Part shown: positions 7,917 to 19,780 of the stretch, one piece after another
Position numbering within the stretch: position 1 is the first letter of the stretch
How the letters are laid out: every line of letters starts with the position of its first letter
NCBI RefSeq assembly: GCF_024171695.1
Contig: NZ_JAMTCF010000019.1
Span: 62,001 to 126,000, forward strand
Direction: 5' to 3'
Source of the DNA: Actinosynnema pretiosum
GTDB taxonomy: Bacteria > Actinomycetota > Actinomycetes > Mycobacteriales > Pseudonocardiaceae
Length of the DNA: 64,000 nt
The notes under the pieces: model-generated
What the model saw: only the letters and a program-made list of their open reading frames with translations
Databases searched by the model: none
Told to the model about the DNA's origin: nothing
Made by a program: the position numbers and the translations under genes

Positions 7917-9247
7917 CTGGAATCCTGCTCAGCGTGCTCGGCCTGCTGGCCGTCGTGGCGCTGACCGCAGGCACGTTCATCGCGGTCGCGGCGGAGTTCT
8001 CGCTGACCGCGCTCGAGCGGAGCACAGTCGAATCGCACGTCGCCCACGTGGGCGACGCCAAGGCCAAGGCCGTCGACAAGGCCCACCGGTCCCTGTCGTT
8101 CCAGCTCTCCGGAGCTCAGCTGGCCATCACGTTCACCACCCTGATCACCGGCTACATCGCCGAACCGGCCATCGCGCAGCTGCTGTCGCCGGGTCTGACG
8201 GCGGTGGGCGTCCCCCAGTCCGTCGCGGCGCCGATCTCGATCGCGATCGCGCTGGCGCTGGCCACGACGCTGTCGATGGTGTTCGGCGAGCTGGTCCCGA
8301 AGAACCTGGCGATCTCCAGACCGCTGGAGACGGCGCGCGCCGTCGCCGGGATGCAGGCCGCGTTCTCGTCGGTCTTCCGCTGGTTGATCAACGGCATGAA
8401 CGGCGCGGCGAACTGGATGGTGCGCAGGCTCGGCGTCGAGCCTGCGGAGGAGCTGGCCTCGGCCCGCTCGCCGCAGGAGCTGGGCGCGCTGGTCCGGTCC
8501 AGCGCCGAGCACGGCACGATCGACGAGGGCACGGCCGCCCTGCTGGGCCGGTCGCTGCGCTTCGGCGACCGCACGGCGGGCGAGCTGATGACCCCGCGCG
8601 TGCGGGTGGAGTCGCTGCGCGCCGACGCGACCGTGCTCGACCTGGTCGCCAAGGCCCGCGAGACGGGCAAGTCCCGCTTCCCGGTGCACTCGGGCGACCT
8701 GGACGAGGTGCGCGGCATCGTGCACGTCAAGCAGGCGTTCAGCGTGCCGCGCGAGCGCCGGGCGACCACGCCGCTGTCAGCGCTGACCAGGCCGGTGCAG
8801 ACGGTGCCGGAGACCCTGGAGGGCGACGCGCTGCTGGACCGGCTGCGCGCGTCCGGGTTGCAGACCGCGCTGGTCGTCGACGAGTACGGCGGCACGGCCG
8901 GGCTGGTCACCCTGGAGGACGTGGTGGAGGAGATCGTCGGCGACGTGCGCGACGAGCACGACCGCCGCGAGTCCGCGCCGGTGCGCTCGCTGGGCGGGGA
9001 CAGCTGGATGGTCTCCGGCCTGCTGCGCGACGACGAGGTGGCCGAGGCGACCGGGTTCCGGATGCCCGAGGGCGACTACGAGACCCTCGCGGGTCTGGTG
9101 CTGTCCGAGCTGGGGCGCATCCCGGACGTCGGTGACGAGGTCCACCTGGACGGCTGGCGGATCACCGTGATGCAGATGGAGAAGCACCGGGTGGCCGAGC
9201 TGCGGGTGGCCAAGGTCGAGTCGGCCGAGACGGGGGCGTCCCGGTGA
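7913..9247 (+). CDS. CNNM/CorC (HlyC)-family transporter, DUF21-CBS-CorC domains
   Basis: A 444-residue membrane protein. The N-terminal DUF21 domain (about residues 1-195) has several transmembrane helices and the GELVPKNLAISRP motif. A CBS pair follows (about 205-335, RVESLRADATVLDLV and LQTALVVDEYGGTAGLVTLE), then a C-terminal CorC_HlyC domain. The family moves Mg2+ (or Co2+) across the membrane, with CBS domains sensing ATP/Mg. Start is GTG 7913, overlapping the end of the leader ORF. A second paralog follows with a 4-base overlap, matching the paired genes found near guaB1 in mycobacteria. The older name hemolysin is misleading. Confidence 0.88.
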   Translation: MTGILLSVLGLLAVVALTAGTFIAVAAEFSLTALERSTVESHVAHVGDAKAKAVDKAHRSLSFQLSGAQLAITFTTLITGYIAEPAIAQLLSPGLTAVGVPQSVAAPISIAIALALATTLSMVFGELVPKNLAISRPLETARAVAGMQAAFSSVFRWLINGMNGAANWMVRRLGVEPAEELASARSPQELGALVRSSAEHGTIDEGTAALLGRSLRFGDRTAGELMTPRVRVESLRADATVLDLVAKARETGKSRFPVHSGDLDEVRGIVHVKQAFSVPRERRATTPLSALTRPVQTVPETLEGDALLDRLRASGLQTALVVDEYGGTAGLVTLEDVVEEIVGDVRDEHDRRESAPVRSLGGDSWMVSGLLRDDEVAEATGFRMPEGDYETLAGLVLSELGRIPDVGDEVHLDGWRITVMQMEKHRVAELRVAKVESAETGASR

Positions 9248-10290
9248 GCGACGGCTGGCTGCTGGTCATGACGTTCGTCCTGCTCGGGTGCAACGCGTTC
9301 TTCGTCGGCGCGGAGTTCGCGCTGATCAGCGCCCGTCGGGACCGGTTGGAGAGCATGGTGGAGCGCGGGGTCGCCCGCGCCGCGCTGGTGATCAAGGCCA
9401 GTCGCGAGGTGTCGCTCATGCTGGCGGGCGCGCAGCTGGGCATCACGATCTGCTCGCTGCTGCTGGGCCGCCTCGGCGAGCCCGCCGTGGCGCACCTGAT
9501 CGAGGGCGCGCTGCACCCGCTGTCGATCCCGCCGGTGGTGCTGCACGGGGTGTCGTTCGCGATCGCCATGATGCTGGTGGTGGTGGCGCACATCCTGCTC
9601 GGCGAGATGGTGCCGAAGAACCTGGCGATCGCGAACCCGGAGCGGCTGGCGATCTGGCTGGTGCCGGTGCACGTGGCGTTCATCAAGGTCGTGCGACCGT
9701 TCATCAGCCTGTTCAACATCGCGGCCAACGGGGTGCTGAGGTTGATGAAGGTGGAGCCGAAGGACGAGCTGGAGTCGGCGTACACCTCGGACGAGCTGTC
9801 GCTGCTGATCTCGCAGTCGCGGCAGGAGGGGTTGCTGGAGGACTCCGAGCACCGGCGGTTGGCGCAGACGCTGTCGTCGGCGGAGCGGACGGTGGCGGAC
9901 GTGCTGGTGCCGCTGGACCGGGTGACGTCGCTGTCGGCGCGGCCGACGATGGCGGAGGTCGAGTCGGCGGTGGCGGAGACCGGGTTCTCCCGGTTCCCGG
10001 TGCGGTCGACCGATGACCTGGTCGGGTACTTGCACGTGAAGGACGTGCTGGACCTGGCCGAGGCGGGCGAGGGCGCGACCGTTCCGGCGGGGCGGGTGCG
10101 CGGGCTGCCCGAGGTGCCGGTGGGGGCGCGGTTGGACGAGGCGCTGGCGTCGCTGCGGCGGTCGCAGAGCCACCTCGCGAAGGCCGTGGGCCCGGACGGC
10201 GCCACGCGCGGTGTGGTGGCGCTGGAGGACCTGGTGGAGGAGTACGTGGGCACCGTCCGCGACGGGACGCACGTGCGCCGCGAGGTGTGA
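9244..10290 (+). CDS. Second CNNM/CorC-family transporter of the pair
   Basis: A 348-residue paralog of the preceding gene, starting at GTG 9244 inside the upstream stop codon (GTGA), so translation is coupled. DUF21 membrane domain at about residues 1-190 with GEMVPKNLAIANPE, followed by a CBS pair (about 200-340, SLSARPTMAEVESAV; KAVGPDGATRGVVALEDLVEEYVG). The C-terminal CorC_HlyC domain of its partner is missing, so the two proteins probably form a heteromeric transporter in which only one subunit carries that domain. A strong hairpin follows the gene and closes the operon. Confidence 0.87.
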   Translation: MSDGWLLVMTFVLLGCNAFFVGAEFALISARRDRLESMVERGVARAALVIKASREVSLMLAGAQLGITICSLLLGRLGEPAVAHLIEGALHPLSIPPVVLHGVSFAIAMMLVVVAHILLGEMVPKNLAIANPERLAIWLVPVHVAFIKVVRPFISLFNIAANGVLRLMKVEPKDELESAYTSDELSLLISQSRQEGLLEDSEHRRLAQTLSSAERTVADVLVPLDRVTSLSARPTMAEVESAVAETGFSRFPVRSTDDLVGYLHVKDVLDLAEAGEGATVPAGRVRGLPEVPVGARLDEALASLRRSQSHLAKAVGPDGATRGVVALEDLVEEYVGTVRDGTHVRREV

Positions 10291-10324
10291 CCTTCACGGC
10301 GGGCCGCTAGGCGGTCTGCTTCAC

Positions 10325-10369
10325 CACTCGAGTGCCCGTCCCGCTGCGTGCGGGGCGGGCACTCGGGTG
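10325..10369 (+). terminator. Rho-independent-like terminator after the CNNM pair
   Basis: Long GC-rich hairpin: CGAGTGCCCGTCCCG / CGGGGCGGGCACTCG (15-bp arms, one mismatch) around a 7-nt loop, 35 bases after the stop codon, followed by GTGTTG. Confidence 0.65.
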
Positions 10370-10419
10370 TTGAGGGCTTGTGCGCGGGGCGCGCCTGCAC
10401 CGACCGTGTCTCGGCGCAG

Positions 10420-10436
10420 GTGAACGGACCGTTCAC
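10420..10436. repeat. Single palindrome GTGAACGGACCGTTCAC
   Basis: A solitary perfect copy of the GAACGGNCCGTTC family, 100 bp upstream of the next gene, outside any array. Confidence 0.85.
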
Positions 10437-10535
10437 TCAAAGCCAGCCAACAGACCACTCGCCCGGTTTTTGGTCTTGTGGGCGCCCGCCCGGTCGGGTA
10501 TTGGGGAGCCGGTTGGACGAAGTACCGTGTTCACC

Positions 10536-11453
10536 ATGGGGATCGTCACCGCGCCGACCGCGCTGTCCCAGCAGGAGTGGACCGCTCGCCGGGACGCCCA
10601 CGTCGAGCGGGTGCGGCGGTGGACCGGGCCCCACCTGGAGCGCAAGGCCGCCGGGGTCAAGCACCCGATCATGGACTTCCTGTTCAGCTACTACAGCTTC
10701 CGGCCCTCCCGGATGGAGCGGTGGCACCCTGGGCCCGGCGTGGTGCTGGAGGGGGAGCTGGCTCGCGATTACTTGCGGTGGCCGTTCTACCGGGAGACCC
10801 CCGAGGGTGTGTCGCTGGATCGTGAGCGGTTCACGGAAGAGCGGTTGACCACCATCGGGTTCACCCACCGGTTGCTCACGGCTACCGCTTCCCGCGCGCC
10901 CCGGTTGGGCTGCTTCGGGCTGCACGAGTGGGCGATGGTGTACCGGTTGCCCCAGGAGCAGGTCAGGCACAGCGCGTTGCCGTTGCGGCTCGGGCCCGAG
11001 GGCACGGACGCGGTGGTGGAGTCGCAGCGGGTGCAGTGCGGGCACTACGACGCGTTCCGGTTCTTCACCCCCGAGGCCAGACCGCGCAACGCGCTCACCC
11101 CCACCCTGGACAGCCGGGTGGAGCTGGAGCAGCCGGGGTGCCTGCACACCTCGATGGACCTGTTCAAGTGGGCTTACAAGCTCGACCCGGCGACGCCGTC
11201 CGAGCTGGTGGTCGACTGCTTCGAGCTGGCCGTCCGGGTGCGCGAGCTGGACATGCGGGCCAGCCCCTACGACGTGAGCGCGTTCGGTCACTCCCCGGTG
11301 CGGATCGAGACCCCCGAGGGACGGGCCGACTACGCCAGGCGACAGAGCGCCTTCGCCGACGAGGCCGCGCCGTTGCGGGCTGCCCTGATCGGGTTGACCT
11401 CGGCGCTGCTGGACGGGGCGGCACTGCTGGACGGGTCGCCCGCCTCGGGATGA
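10536..11453 (+). CDS. Conserved actinobacterial protein, usually labelled 3-methyladenine DNA glycosylase
   Basis: A 305-residue cytoplasmic protein. I take ATG 10536 (MGIVTAPTALSQQEW); the frame is open upstream through the palindrome but that part is noncoding in character. The signature HPIMDFLFSYYSFRPSRMERWHPG near residue 45 is shared by a widespread actinobacterial family that databases often call 3-methyladenine DNA glycosylase. I see no helix-hairpin-helix or other proven glycosylase motif, so that function is unverified. Several conserved His/Cys residues are present (CFGLHEWAMVYR, VQCGHYDAFRFF, PGCLHTSMDLFKW), suggesting an enzyme with a metal or nucleotide site. Monocistronic. Confidence 0.6.
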   Translation: MGIVTAPTALSQQEWTARRDAHVERVRRWTGPHLERKAAGVKHPIMDFLFSYYSFRPSRMERWHPGPGVVLEGELARDYLRWPFYRETPEGVSLDRERFTEERLTTIGFTHRLLTATASRAPRLGCFGLHEWAMVYRLPQEQVRHSALPLRLGPEGTDAVVESQRVQCGHYDAFRFFTPEARPRNALTPTLDSRVELEQPGCLHTSMDLFKWAYKLDPATPSELVVDCFELAVRVRELDMRASPYDVSAFGHSPVRIETPEGRADYARRQSAFADEAAPLRAALIGLTSALLDGAALLDGSPASG

Positions 11454-11601
11454 GCCACCGCCCTGGGCAGGCGCGACCGGGCACGAGGACCGCGCAGGCA
11501 GCGGTCCACCGCTGGGCCGACTTCACCCCCAGGTCAACTTTCACCTGTTAGCGTGACCCGCCCTGGCGTGACCGAGGGCGGTTCCGACCACCGGAGGGAC
11601 G

Positions 11602-13386
11602 ATGTCTCGACACCGCACGCTGCGGACCAAGGTGCGGCGCGGCATCGCCGGGTGGCCCATCACCATCATCGGCTTCGTGGCGCTGCTGGTGCTCGGCTGG
11701 TTCGGCTGGCAGTGGATCGGCGACGTGGTCGACCAGCGCGCGGCCGTGCAGGCCGGTGACTGCAACGAGGGGCCCGCGGCGTTGAAGGTCGCCGCGACGC
11801 CGAGCGTGGCGGACGCGGTGCGGAAGGTCGCGCAGGCGTGGAGCGCGCAGCGGCCCGTGGTGTACGACCACTGCATCAGCGTCGAGGTGCTCTCCAGCGA
11901 CTCCGAGGTGGTGCTGGAGGGGCTGACGAACGTCTGGGACGAGGAGAAGCTCGGGACCCGGCCGCACGCCTGGATCACCGACTCGGCGGTCTGGGCGAAC
12001 CGGCTCGCCGCGCAGCGCCAGTCCATGATCGGGTCGCCGCCGGAGTCGATCGCGACCAGCCCGGTGGTGCTGGCGATGCCGCAGGAGGCGGCGGACGCGG
12101 TGCAGGCCGGGCCGGGGTTCCGGTGGACGGACCTGACCACGATGGCCTCGACCGGCTGGGACCGGTTCGGCAAGGCCGGGTGGGGGGCGTTCGAGATCGC
12201 CATGCCGGACCCCGCGGTCAACCCCGGCACGGCCATGGCGCTCCAGGCGGCGCTCGCGGGCGCCGGGCCCGAGCCGACCGGGCCGGTGACGGCGGACCTG
12301 CTGGCGCAGGAGCCGGTGAAGCAGGCGATGGCGAAGCTGGTCGCGGCGCGGCCGGAGCAGACGACGACCAGCACGTGGCAGGCCATGGCGGCGCTGGCGG
12401 CGAACCCGGCGGTCGGGTCGGTCGGGTTCAGCGCGGTGCCCGCGTTCGAGGTCGACCTGTACCGGCACAACACGGGCGCGGAGGACAACCGGCCCGCCCC
12501 CGCGACGCCGCTGGCAGGGGTGGCCGCGCAGGGCGTGACTCCGGTGGCGGACTTTCCGTTCACCGCTCTGTCGGGTGAGTGGGTGAACGAGGCGCAGGCG
12601 CGGGCCGCGCAGGCGTTCCGGACGTTCCTGAAGGCCCCCGAGCAGCGGGCCACGCTCGCGGCGGCGGGGCTGCGGGTGGAGGGCGTGACCGAGCGGCCGA
12701 GCCCGGCTCCCGGTGTCGCGTGGGCCGAGGTGACGGATCAGCTCAAGCCTGCCGACGCGGCGGCGACGCAGCAGGTGACGGGCGCGTGGGCGACGGCCGA
12801 CAACGGGCAGGTCGTGACGGTGCTGGTGGACACCTCGCAGACGATGGGCGAGGACGGCGGCGGTGGGCGCACCCGGTTGGACTGGGTGCGGGAGGCGCTG
12901 GCGGGGCAGGTGAACCGGGCGGTGTCCGGGTCGGTGGGGTTGTGGGAGTTCGGCACCGGGGCGGGCGGGGACGAGGCTTACCGGGAGCTGGTGCCGACCG
13001 GGTCGGTGGGGGCGCAGCGGCAGTCGCTGCTGGACGCGGTGGGGCGGCTCAAGCCGCGCGGCGAGACCCGGCCGTTCGAGGCGCTGGTGGCGGCGTACGA
13101 GGACGTGCTGGCGGACTACCGGGACGGGAAGCGCAACCGGATCGTGGTGATCACGGATGGCGGGGCCGACGGGGACCTGTCACCCGCTGACGCGAAGGGG
13201 CGGTTGGAGGGGTTGAAGGTCGCCGGGAAGGACGTCGGGATCAGCGTGGTCGTGCTGGGGAGCGGCGCGGACGGGCCGGGGTTGTTCCAGGACATCACGA
13301 AGGCGTTCGGCGGCGGGACGGTGTCGGTGGTGGAGGACGGGAGCGGCGTGGACGCGGCGCTCGGGCAGGTGCTGGCCGGGCGGTGA
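11602..13386 (+). CDS. Membrane-anchored solute-binding plus VWA domain protein
   Basis: A 594-residue protein with an N-terminal transmembrane anchor (about residues 19-41, ITIIGFVALLVLGWFGWQW). Residues 50-390 resemble an extracellular solute-binding domain (substrate-loaded ABC type), and residues about 400-590 form a von Willebrand factor A domain whose metal site begins VLVDTSQTM (DxSxT variant) followed by IVVITDGGADG. The combination is common in actinobacteria beside chaperone-like ATPases; here it stands alone. Probably displayed on the outer face of the membrane as a binding or scaffold protein. Function unknown. Confidence 0.78.
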   Translation: MSRHRTLRTKVRRGIAGWPITIIGFVALLVLGWFGWQWIGDVVDQRAAVQAGDCNEGPAALKVAATPSVADAVRKVAQAWSAQRPVVYDHCISVEVLSSDSEVVLEGLTNVWDEEKLGTRPHAWITDSAVWANRLAAQRQSMIGSPPESIATSPVVLAMPQEAADAVQAGPGFRWTDLTTMASTGWDRFGKAGWGAFEIAMPDPAVNPGTAMALQAALAGAGPEPTGPVTADLLAQEPVKQAMAKLVAARPEQTTTSTWQAMAALAANPAVGSVGFSAVPAFEVDLYRHNTGAEDNRPAPATPLAGVAAQGVTPVADFPFTALSGEWVNEAQARAAQAFRTFLKAPEQRATLAAAGLRVEGVTERPSPAPGVAWAEVTDQLKPADAAATQQVTGAWATADNGQVVTVLVDTSQTMGEDGGGGRTRLDWVREALAGQVNRAVSGSVGLWEFGTGAGGDEAYRELVPTGSVGAQRQSLLDAVGRLKPRGETRPFEALVAAYEDVLADYRDGKRNRIVVITDGGADGDLSPADAKGRLEGLKVAGKDVGISVVVLGSGADGPGLFQDITKAFGGGTVSVVEDGSGVDAALGQVLAGR

Positions 13387-13406
13387 CGCCCTGAGCGGGT
13401 GCTCGC

Positions 13407-13760
13407 CGGGTGAACGGACCGTTGGCGAACGGGCGGCCGGGCGAGCGGACCGCTGACAAACGGGCGGCTGAGCGAATGGTCCGCTGACAAACGGGCGGCC
13501 GAGCGAACGGTCCGCTGACAAACGGGCGTCTGAGCGAACGGACCATTCGCAAACGGACAGCCGAGTGAACGGACCATTCGCGAACAGGCAGCCGAGCGAA
13601 CGGACCGCTGGCAAACGGGGTGTTGAGCGGGCGGACCGCTGAATTGGGGATCGCCGGATAGGCGAGCCCCGAGTGAACGGACCGCAAGACAGGTCGACCG
13701 CCGAGTGAACGGACCGCAAGCACCGGGCGAACGGGCCGTTGAACGGGTGACCCACCTGGG
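13407..13760. repeat. Tandem 31-bp array derived from the GAACGG palindrome
   Basis: About eight head-to-tail units of near 31 bp, typified by GAGCGAACGGTCCGCTGACA plus AACGGGCGGCC, followed by four looser units ending near 13,750. Each unit keeps the left arm of the palindrome (GAACGGNCCG) and has lost or changed the right arm. Lies between convergent genes; the 31-bp period is not a multiple of three, which argues against coding. Confidence 0.85.
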
Positions 13761-13901
13761 GGCACGCCCCCGAGTGAACGAGCTATTGGGCAAATGGCGC
13801 GCTGGGCGAACGGACCGATGGGCGAGCAGTCTGCTGGCATGCGCGCCACACACCGATGAGCCGGGAAAGCCGTCGTCGGAGCGGAAACTCGTCGTCAGGT
13901 C

Positions 13902-13920
13902 GGTGAACGGTCCGTTCACC
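13902..13920. repeat. Palindrome GGTGAACGGTCCGTTCACC
   Basis: Perfect 19-bp member of the same family, 12 bp from the stop codon of the following minus-strand gene; could also act as the hairpin terminator of either convergent gene. Confidence 0.85.
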
Positions 13921-13932
13921 GGCCCCAACCGG

Positions 13933-14832
13933 CTACACCTCCCCCCTGACCAGCGCCACCCCCAGCGCCGTGCGCAGCGACACCACCTCGCGCCCCTCCC
14001 GCCTGCTCACCGCCAACCCGGCCGCCCGCAGCACACCCAAGTGCTGCGACACCGCCCCCGCCGTCACCCCGAGCGCCCCCGCCAGCTCGGTCACGCTCAC
14101 CGGTCGCTCCAGCGCCCGCAGCAGCGCCGCCCGCGTGCCGCCCAGCAACCGGTCCAGGCCGTCGCCGGTGACGCGGCAGGAGCGCTGCCACACCGAGCCG
14201 AAGCCGCGCGCCGGGTAGTGCAGGCCCAGCCGCAGCGGGCTGTCGCGCAGGTGGGTGCCCGGCCACACGAACGCCGACGGCAGCAGCACCAGGTCGCGCT
14301 CACCGGGAGTGATCGCGCGGCCGGAGACCACCAGTCTGAGCGACTCGAACGTCACGTCCGGGTGCAGCTCCCCCAGCACGGCGGGTGGTCCGGCGTCGAG
14401 CAGGCGCTGGCCCCTGCGCTCCAGGTCGCCCTGCAGCACGCCCTCGACCTGCGCCCACACCGGCCGGATCACCGCGTCGTGCACCGCCCGCAACCGCTCC
14501 TGGAGCCGGGGCACGGCATCCGGAGCGGCCAGCAGCTCGGACTGCGCGCCCAGCGCCCCCGTCACCCGGTCGGGGGTGGTGGTCCAGGTCAGGGCCTCCA
14601 GCTCGGCGTCGAAGCCGACCATGCGGTTGCCCGGTGTGGGTATCAGGAACTCCGGTATGTCGGGTCTGGCCACCAGCGCCGACAGCGCTGACCGGTCATC
14701 GGGCAGCGCGGCGAGCTTGCCGGTGGCCCAGCTCAGCCACTCGGCGTGCGGGTGCGGGGCGTGCGCGCGGGCCATCAGGCGCAGTCCGGCGACGGTCTCC
14801 CAGATCGGTGATACGGCGAAGCGCAGGCGCAT
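13933..14832 (-). CDS. ArsR-family transcriptional regulator (DUF5937 plus HTH)
   Basis: About 299 residues from ATG 14832 (MRLRFAVSPIWETVAG); a GTG five codons upstream is an alternative start. Residues 1-210 resemble the DUF5937 domain found only in actinobacterial regulators. The C-terminal winged helix-turn-helix is ArsR-like (VSVTELAGALGVTAGAVSQH, LGVLRAAGLAVSRREGREV). No metal-binding Cys pair is seen. It is divergent from an MFS transporter gene, with 58 bp between the starts, the standard layout of a local repressor and its exporter. Confidence 0.85.
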   Translation of the reverse strand: MRLRFAVSPIWETVAGLRLMARAHAPHPHAEWLSWATGKLAALPDDRSALSALVARPDIPEFLIPTPGNRMVGFDAELEALTWTTTPDRVTGALGAQSELLAAPDAVPRLQERLRAVHDAVIRPVWAQVEGVLQGDLERRGQRLLDAGPPAVLGELHPDVTFESLRLVVSGRAITPGERDLVLLPSAFVWPGTHLRDSPLRLGLHYPARGFGSVWQRSCRVTGDGLDRLLGGTRAALLRALERPVSVTELAGALGVTAGAVSQHLGVLRAAGLAVSRREGREVVSLRTALGVALVRGEV

Positions 14833-14889
14833 GGGTTGAGTCCACACTAAAAGGCCCGGGTCACCAACACGTGGTGCGAAGGTGGCCGC

Positions 14890-16095
14890 ATGACGTGGGG
14901 ACGATTGCAGGCGGTAGCGATCTCGGGTGCGGCGGGGCAGGGCCTGCTGCTGACCCTGCTGCCGCTGCTGGCCGTGTCGATCACGACCGATCCGGCGGCG
15001 GTGTCGCTGGTGAACGCGGTCGGGCAGCTCCCGTGGCTGCTGTTCTCGCTGTTCGCGGGCGTGCTGATCGACCGGGCGCGGCGCACGGCGGTGCTCGGCT
15101 GGTCGTTCGCGGTGCTGGCGGCGTCCGCGCTGGCGCTGGCCGCGATCGGGGAGCGCGGCGGGTTGCCGCTGCTACTCGCCGTGGCGTTCGTGGTCACCTC
15201 GGCGCAGGTGCTCGGCGACGGCGCGTCCGGCGCGCTGGTGCCCGAGGTCGTGCCGCCCGACCGGCTGGCGTCGGCGAACGCGCGGCTGATGGTGATCGAG
15301 CAGGGCGTGGTGCGGTTCGTGGTGCCGCCGCTGGCCGGGTTCGCGGTCGGGGTCGGCACCGGGTACGCGGCGTGGGGCGCGCTGGTGTGCGCGCTGCTGG
15401 CGCTGGCGATGATGCGCGGCACGTCGTCGACCCCCGCGCCCCCGAGCGGGCAGAACCCGCTGCGGGAGATCGCGGAGGGGCTGAAGTACCTGGTCGGGAC
15501 GCGGTTGCTGCTGGCGATCAGCGTGGCGGTGGCGCTGGGGTCGTTCGCGTCGGCGGCCGAGCTCGGGGTGTTCGTGCTGTACGCGATGCAGGAGATCGGG
15601 GTCGACGAGTTCGGGTACGGGGTGCTGCTGGCCTGCACGTCGGCCGGGTGGGTGGCGATGTCGTTCTTCGTGGACGCGATCGTGCGGCGGCTCGGCTACT
15701 CGTGGTCGATGCGGCTGGGGCAGCTGGCGATGGTGCTGAGCGCGGTGGCGCTGGCGCTGGCGCCGAGGTCGCCGGTGTTCGTGGGGGTGGTGATGTTCCT
15801 CAACACGGCGCTGGTGCTGATCTGGAACGTGTGCTCGCAGTCGTCGCGGCAGCGGTTCACGCCGAGCAGGCTGCTCGGGCGGGTGCTGACGGGGCACCGG
15901 GCGCTGGCCTGGGGGTTGAACCCGCTGGGGGCGCTGGCGGGCGGGCTGCTGGCGGCGCAGGCGGGGTTGCGGTCGGTGTACTGGATGGGGGCGGTGGTGC
16001 AGGTGGGGGCGCTGGCGGTGGCGTGGTTCGCGCTGTCGCCGAAGGCGTTCCGGGAGGCCGAGGACGCGGCGGCGGCTCGGGCGGTGGTGGTCTAG
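14890..16095 (+). CDS. MFS transporter (drug-efflux type)
   Basis: A 401-residue integral membrane protein with the hydrophobic periodicity of about 11-12 helices, and the loop motif GVLIDRARRTAVLGW after helix 2 (variant of GxLaDrxGrkxxl). The set of helices GQGLLLTLLPLLAVS, LPWLLFSLFAGVLIDR, and the QSSRQRFTPSRLLGRV loop match the EntS/multidrug-efflux MFS group common in actinomycetes. Its start lies 58 bp from the divergent ArsR-like gene, which probably controls it. Substrate unknown. Confidence 0.88.
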   Translation: MTWGRLQAVAISGAAGQGLLLTLLPLLAVSITTDPAAVSLVNAVGQLPWLLFSLFAGVLIDRARRTAVLGWSFAVLAASALALAAIGERGGLPLLLAVAFVVTSAQVLGDGASGALVPEVVPPDRLASANARLMVIEQGVVRFVVPPLAGFAVGVGTGYAAWGALVCALLALAMMRGTSSTPAPPSGQNPLREIAEGLKYLVGTRLLLAISVAVALGSFASAAELGVFVLYAMQEIGVDEFGYGVLLACTSAGWVAMSFFVDAIVRRLGYSWSMRLGQLAMVLSAVALALAPRSPVFVGVVMFLNTALVLIWNVCSQSSRQRFTPSRLLGRVLTGHRALAWGLNPLGALAGGLLAAQAGLRSVYWMGAVVQVGALAVAWFALSPKAFREAEDAAAARAVVV

Positions 16096-16268
16096 CGCGC
16101 GGTCGACTGGCCGGCCTCGGCAGCCCGGACCGGCGCCACCCTGCGGTCGACCGGGAACGACGCGCGCTCGACCACTCCCCCGCCTTCCAGGCCGGTCACG
16201 TCGCGGGAGACGGCGCTCGTGGCCACCGCCACTCGCGCGGGTCCGGGATCGGGCACGCCACCGGAACG

Positions 16269-16306
16269 CCGGAGGGGCCCGCGCTCGACGGCGCGGGCCC
16301 CTCCGG
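16269..16306 (-). terminator. Strong hairpin terminator downstream of gcvP
   Basis: A perfect 16-bp stem, CCGGAGGGGCCCGCGC / GCGCGGGCCCCTCCGG, with a 6-nt loop, 11 bp past the gcvP stop codon. Confidence 0.75.
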
Positions 16307-16316
16307 GGTCAGGAGA

Positions 16317-19205
<2,889 letters not shown>

Positions 19206-19239
19206 CTGGGGCCTTCCGGTGCAGCGGGCTGTGGGCACA

Positions 19240-19455
19240 CCTGTGTCCTGGAGCGCCCTCCCCCTCTGTCTCCGGCCCGCGACCGGGCGGCCTGAGAGCT
19301 TCACCCGGTCGGAACCGGGCTTGCACCGTCGGCGGGGTCGGTTCGACCCGCTTTCCAGAGGTGTCTCGCCCGCGCGGTCCTGGGGCCTGAGAGGTTCCGG
19401 GGAGGATTTGCTCCTTCGGCGCCGAGCCTGGCTCGGACTCTCCCGCGCGGGGTGA
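19240..19455 (-). ncRNA. Tandem glycine riboswitch upstream of gcvP
   Basis: Reading the minus strand, two glycine aptamers follow one another. The first has GCGGGAGAG, then GCGCCGAAGGAGCAA, and ends with CTCTCAGGC (19,394-19,385 region). The second has GCGGGCGAGAC, GCCGACGGTGCAA, GAAGCTCTCAGGC, and the closing GGAGACAGAGG (about 19,255). The short AAAG-containing linker is as in known tandem switches. Glycine binding normally turns the downstream gene on, so gcvP should be induced by excess glycine. Confidence 0.93.
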
Positions 19456-19619
19456 AACGACTACCGGAGGAGCTTACCCGGCCGGGTGGTGTCCATTCAC
19501 ACTCCCGCGACGCGGATCTCAGGGCGGCTGATTCCGCTGAGTGGCCGGGCCGGGCGGACGGGTGGCGCGCGGCGGGCCCTGCCGGACGGGGCGGCGCGGC
19601 CGGGTGGCGGGGCGCGGCG

Positions 19620-19735
19620 CACGGTCGGGTGGCGGGCGGTGACGACCGGGTGGCGATTGGTGACGAGCGGGTGGCCGCCGGTGACAGCCGGGGGGCGATC
19701 GGTGACGGCCGGGTGGCGGTCGGCGTGAGGCGCAG
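19620..19735. repeat. Degenerate 22-bp tandem repeat (GACCGGGTGGCGATTGGT type)
   Basis: Four to five imperfect head-to-tail copies of GGTGACGRSCGGGTGGCGRT between the MerR gene and the riboswitch. Nothing else is seen in this gene-free interval (19,456-19,780). Confidence 0.7.
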
Positions 19736-19780
19736 CGGGCGGCGACCCGGTCGGCGGAGCCGGGTTCGACCGCCCGGACC

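Noticed and set aside
10420-10436. Palindrome as a dedicated operator of the glycosylase gene
   Set aside because: The same sequence occurs in many unrelated intergenic places, so a gene-specific operator is unlikely.
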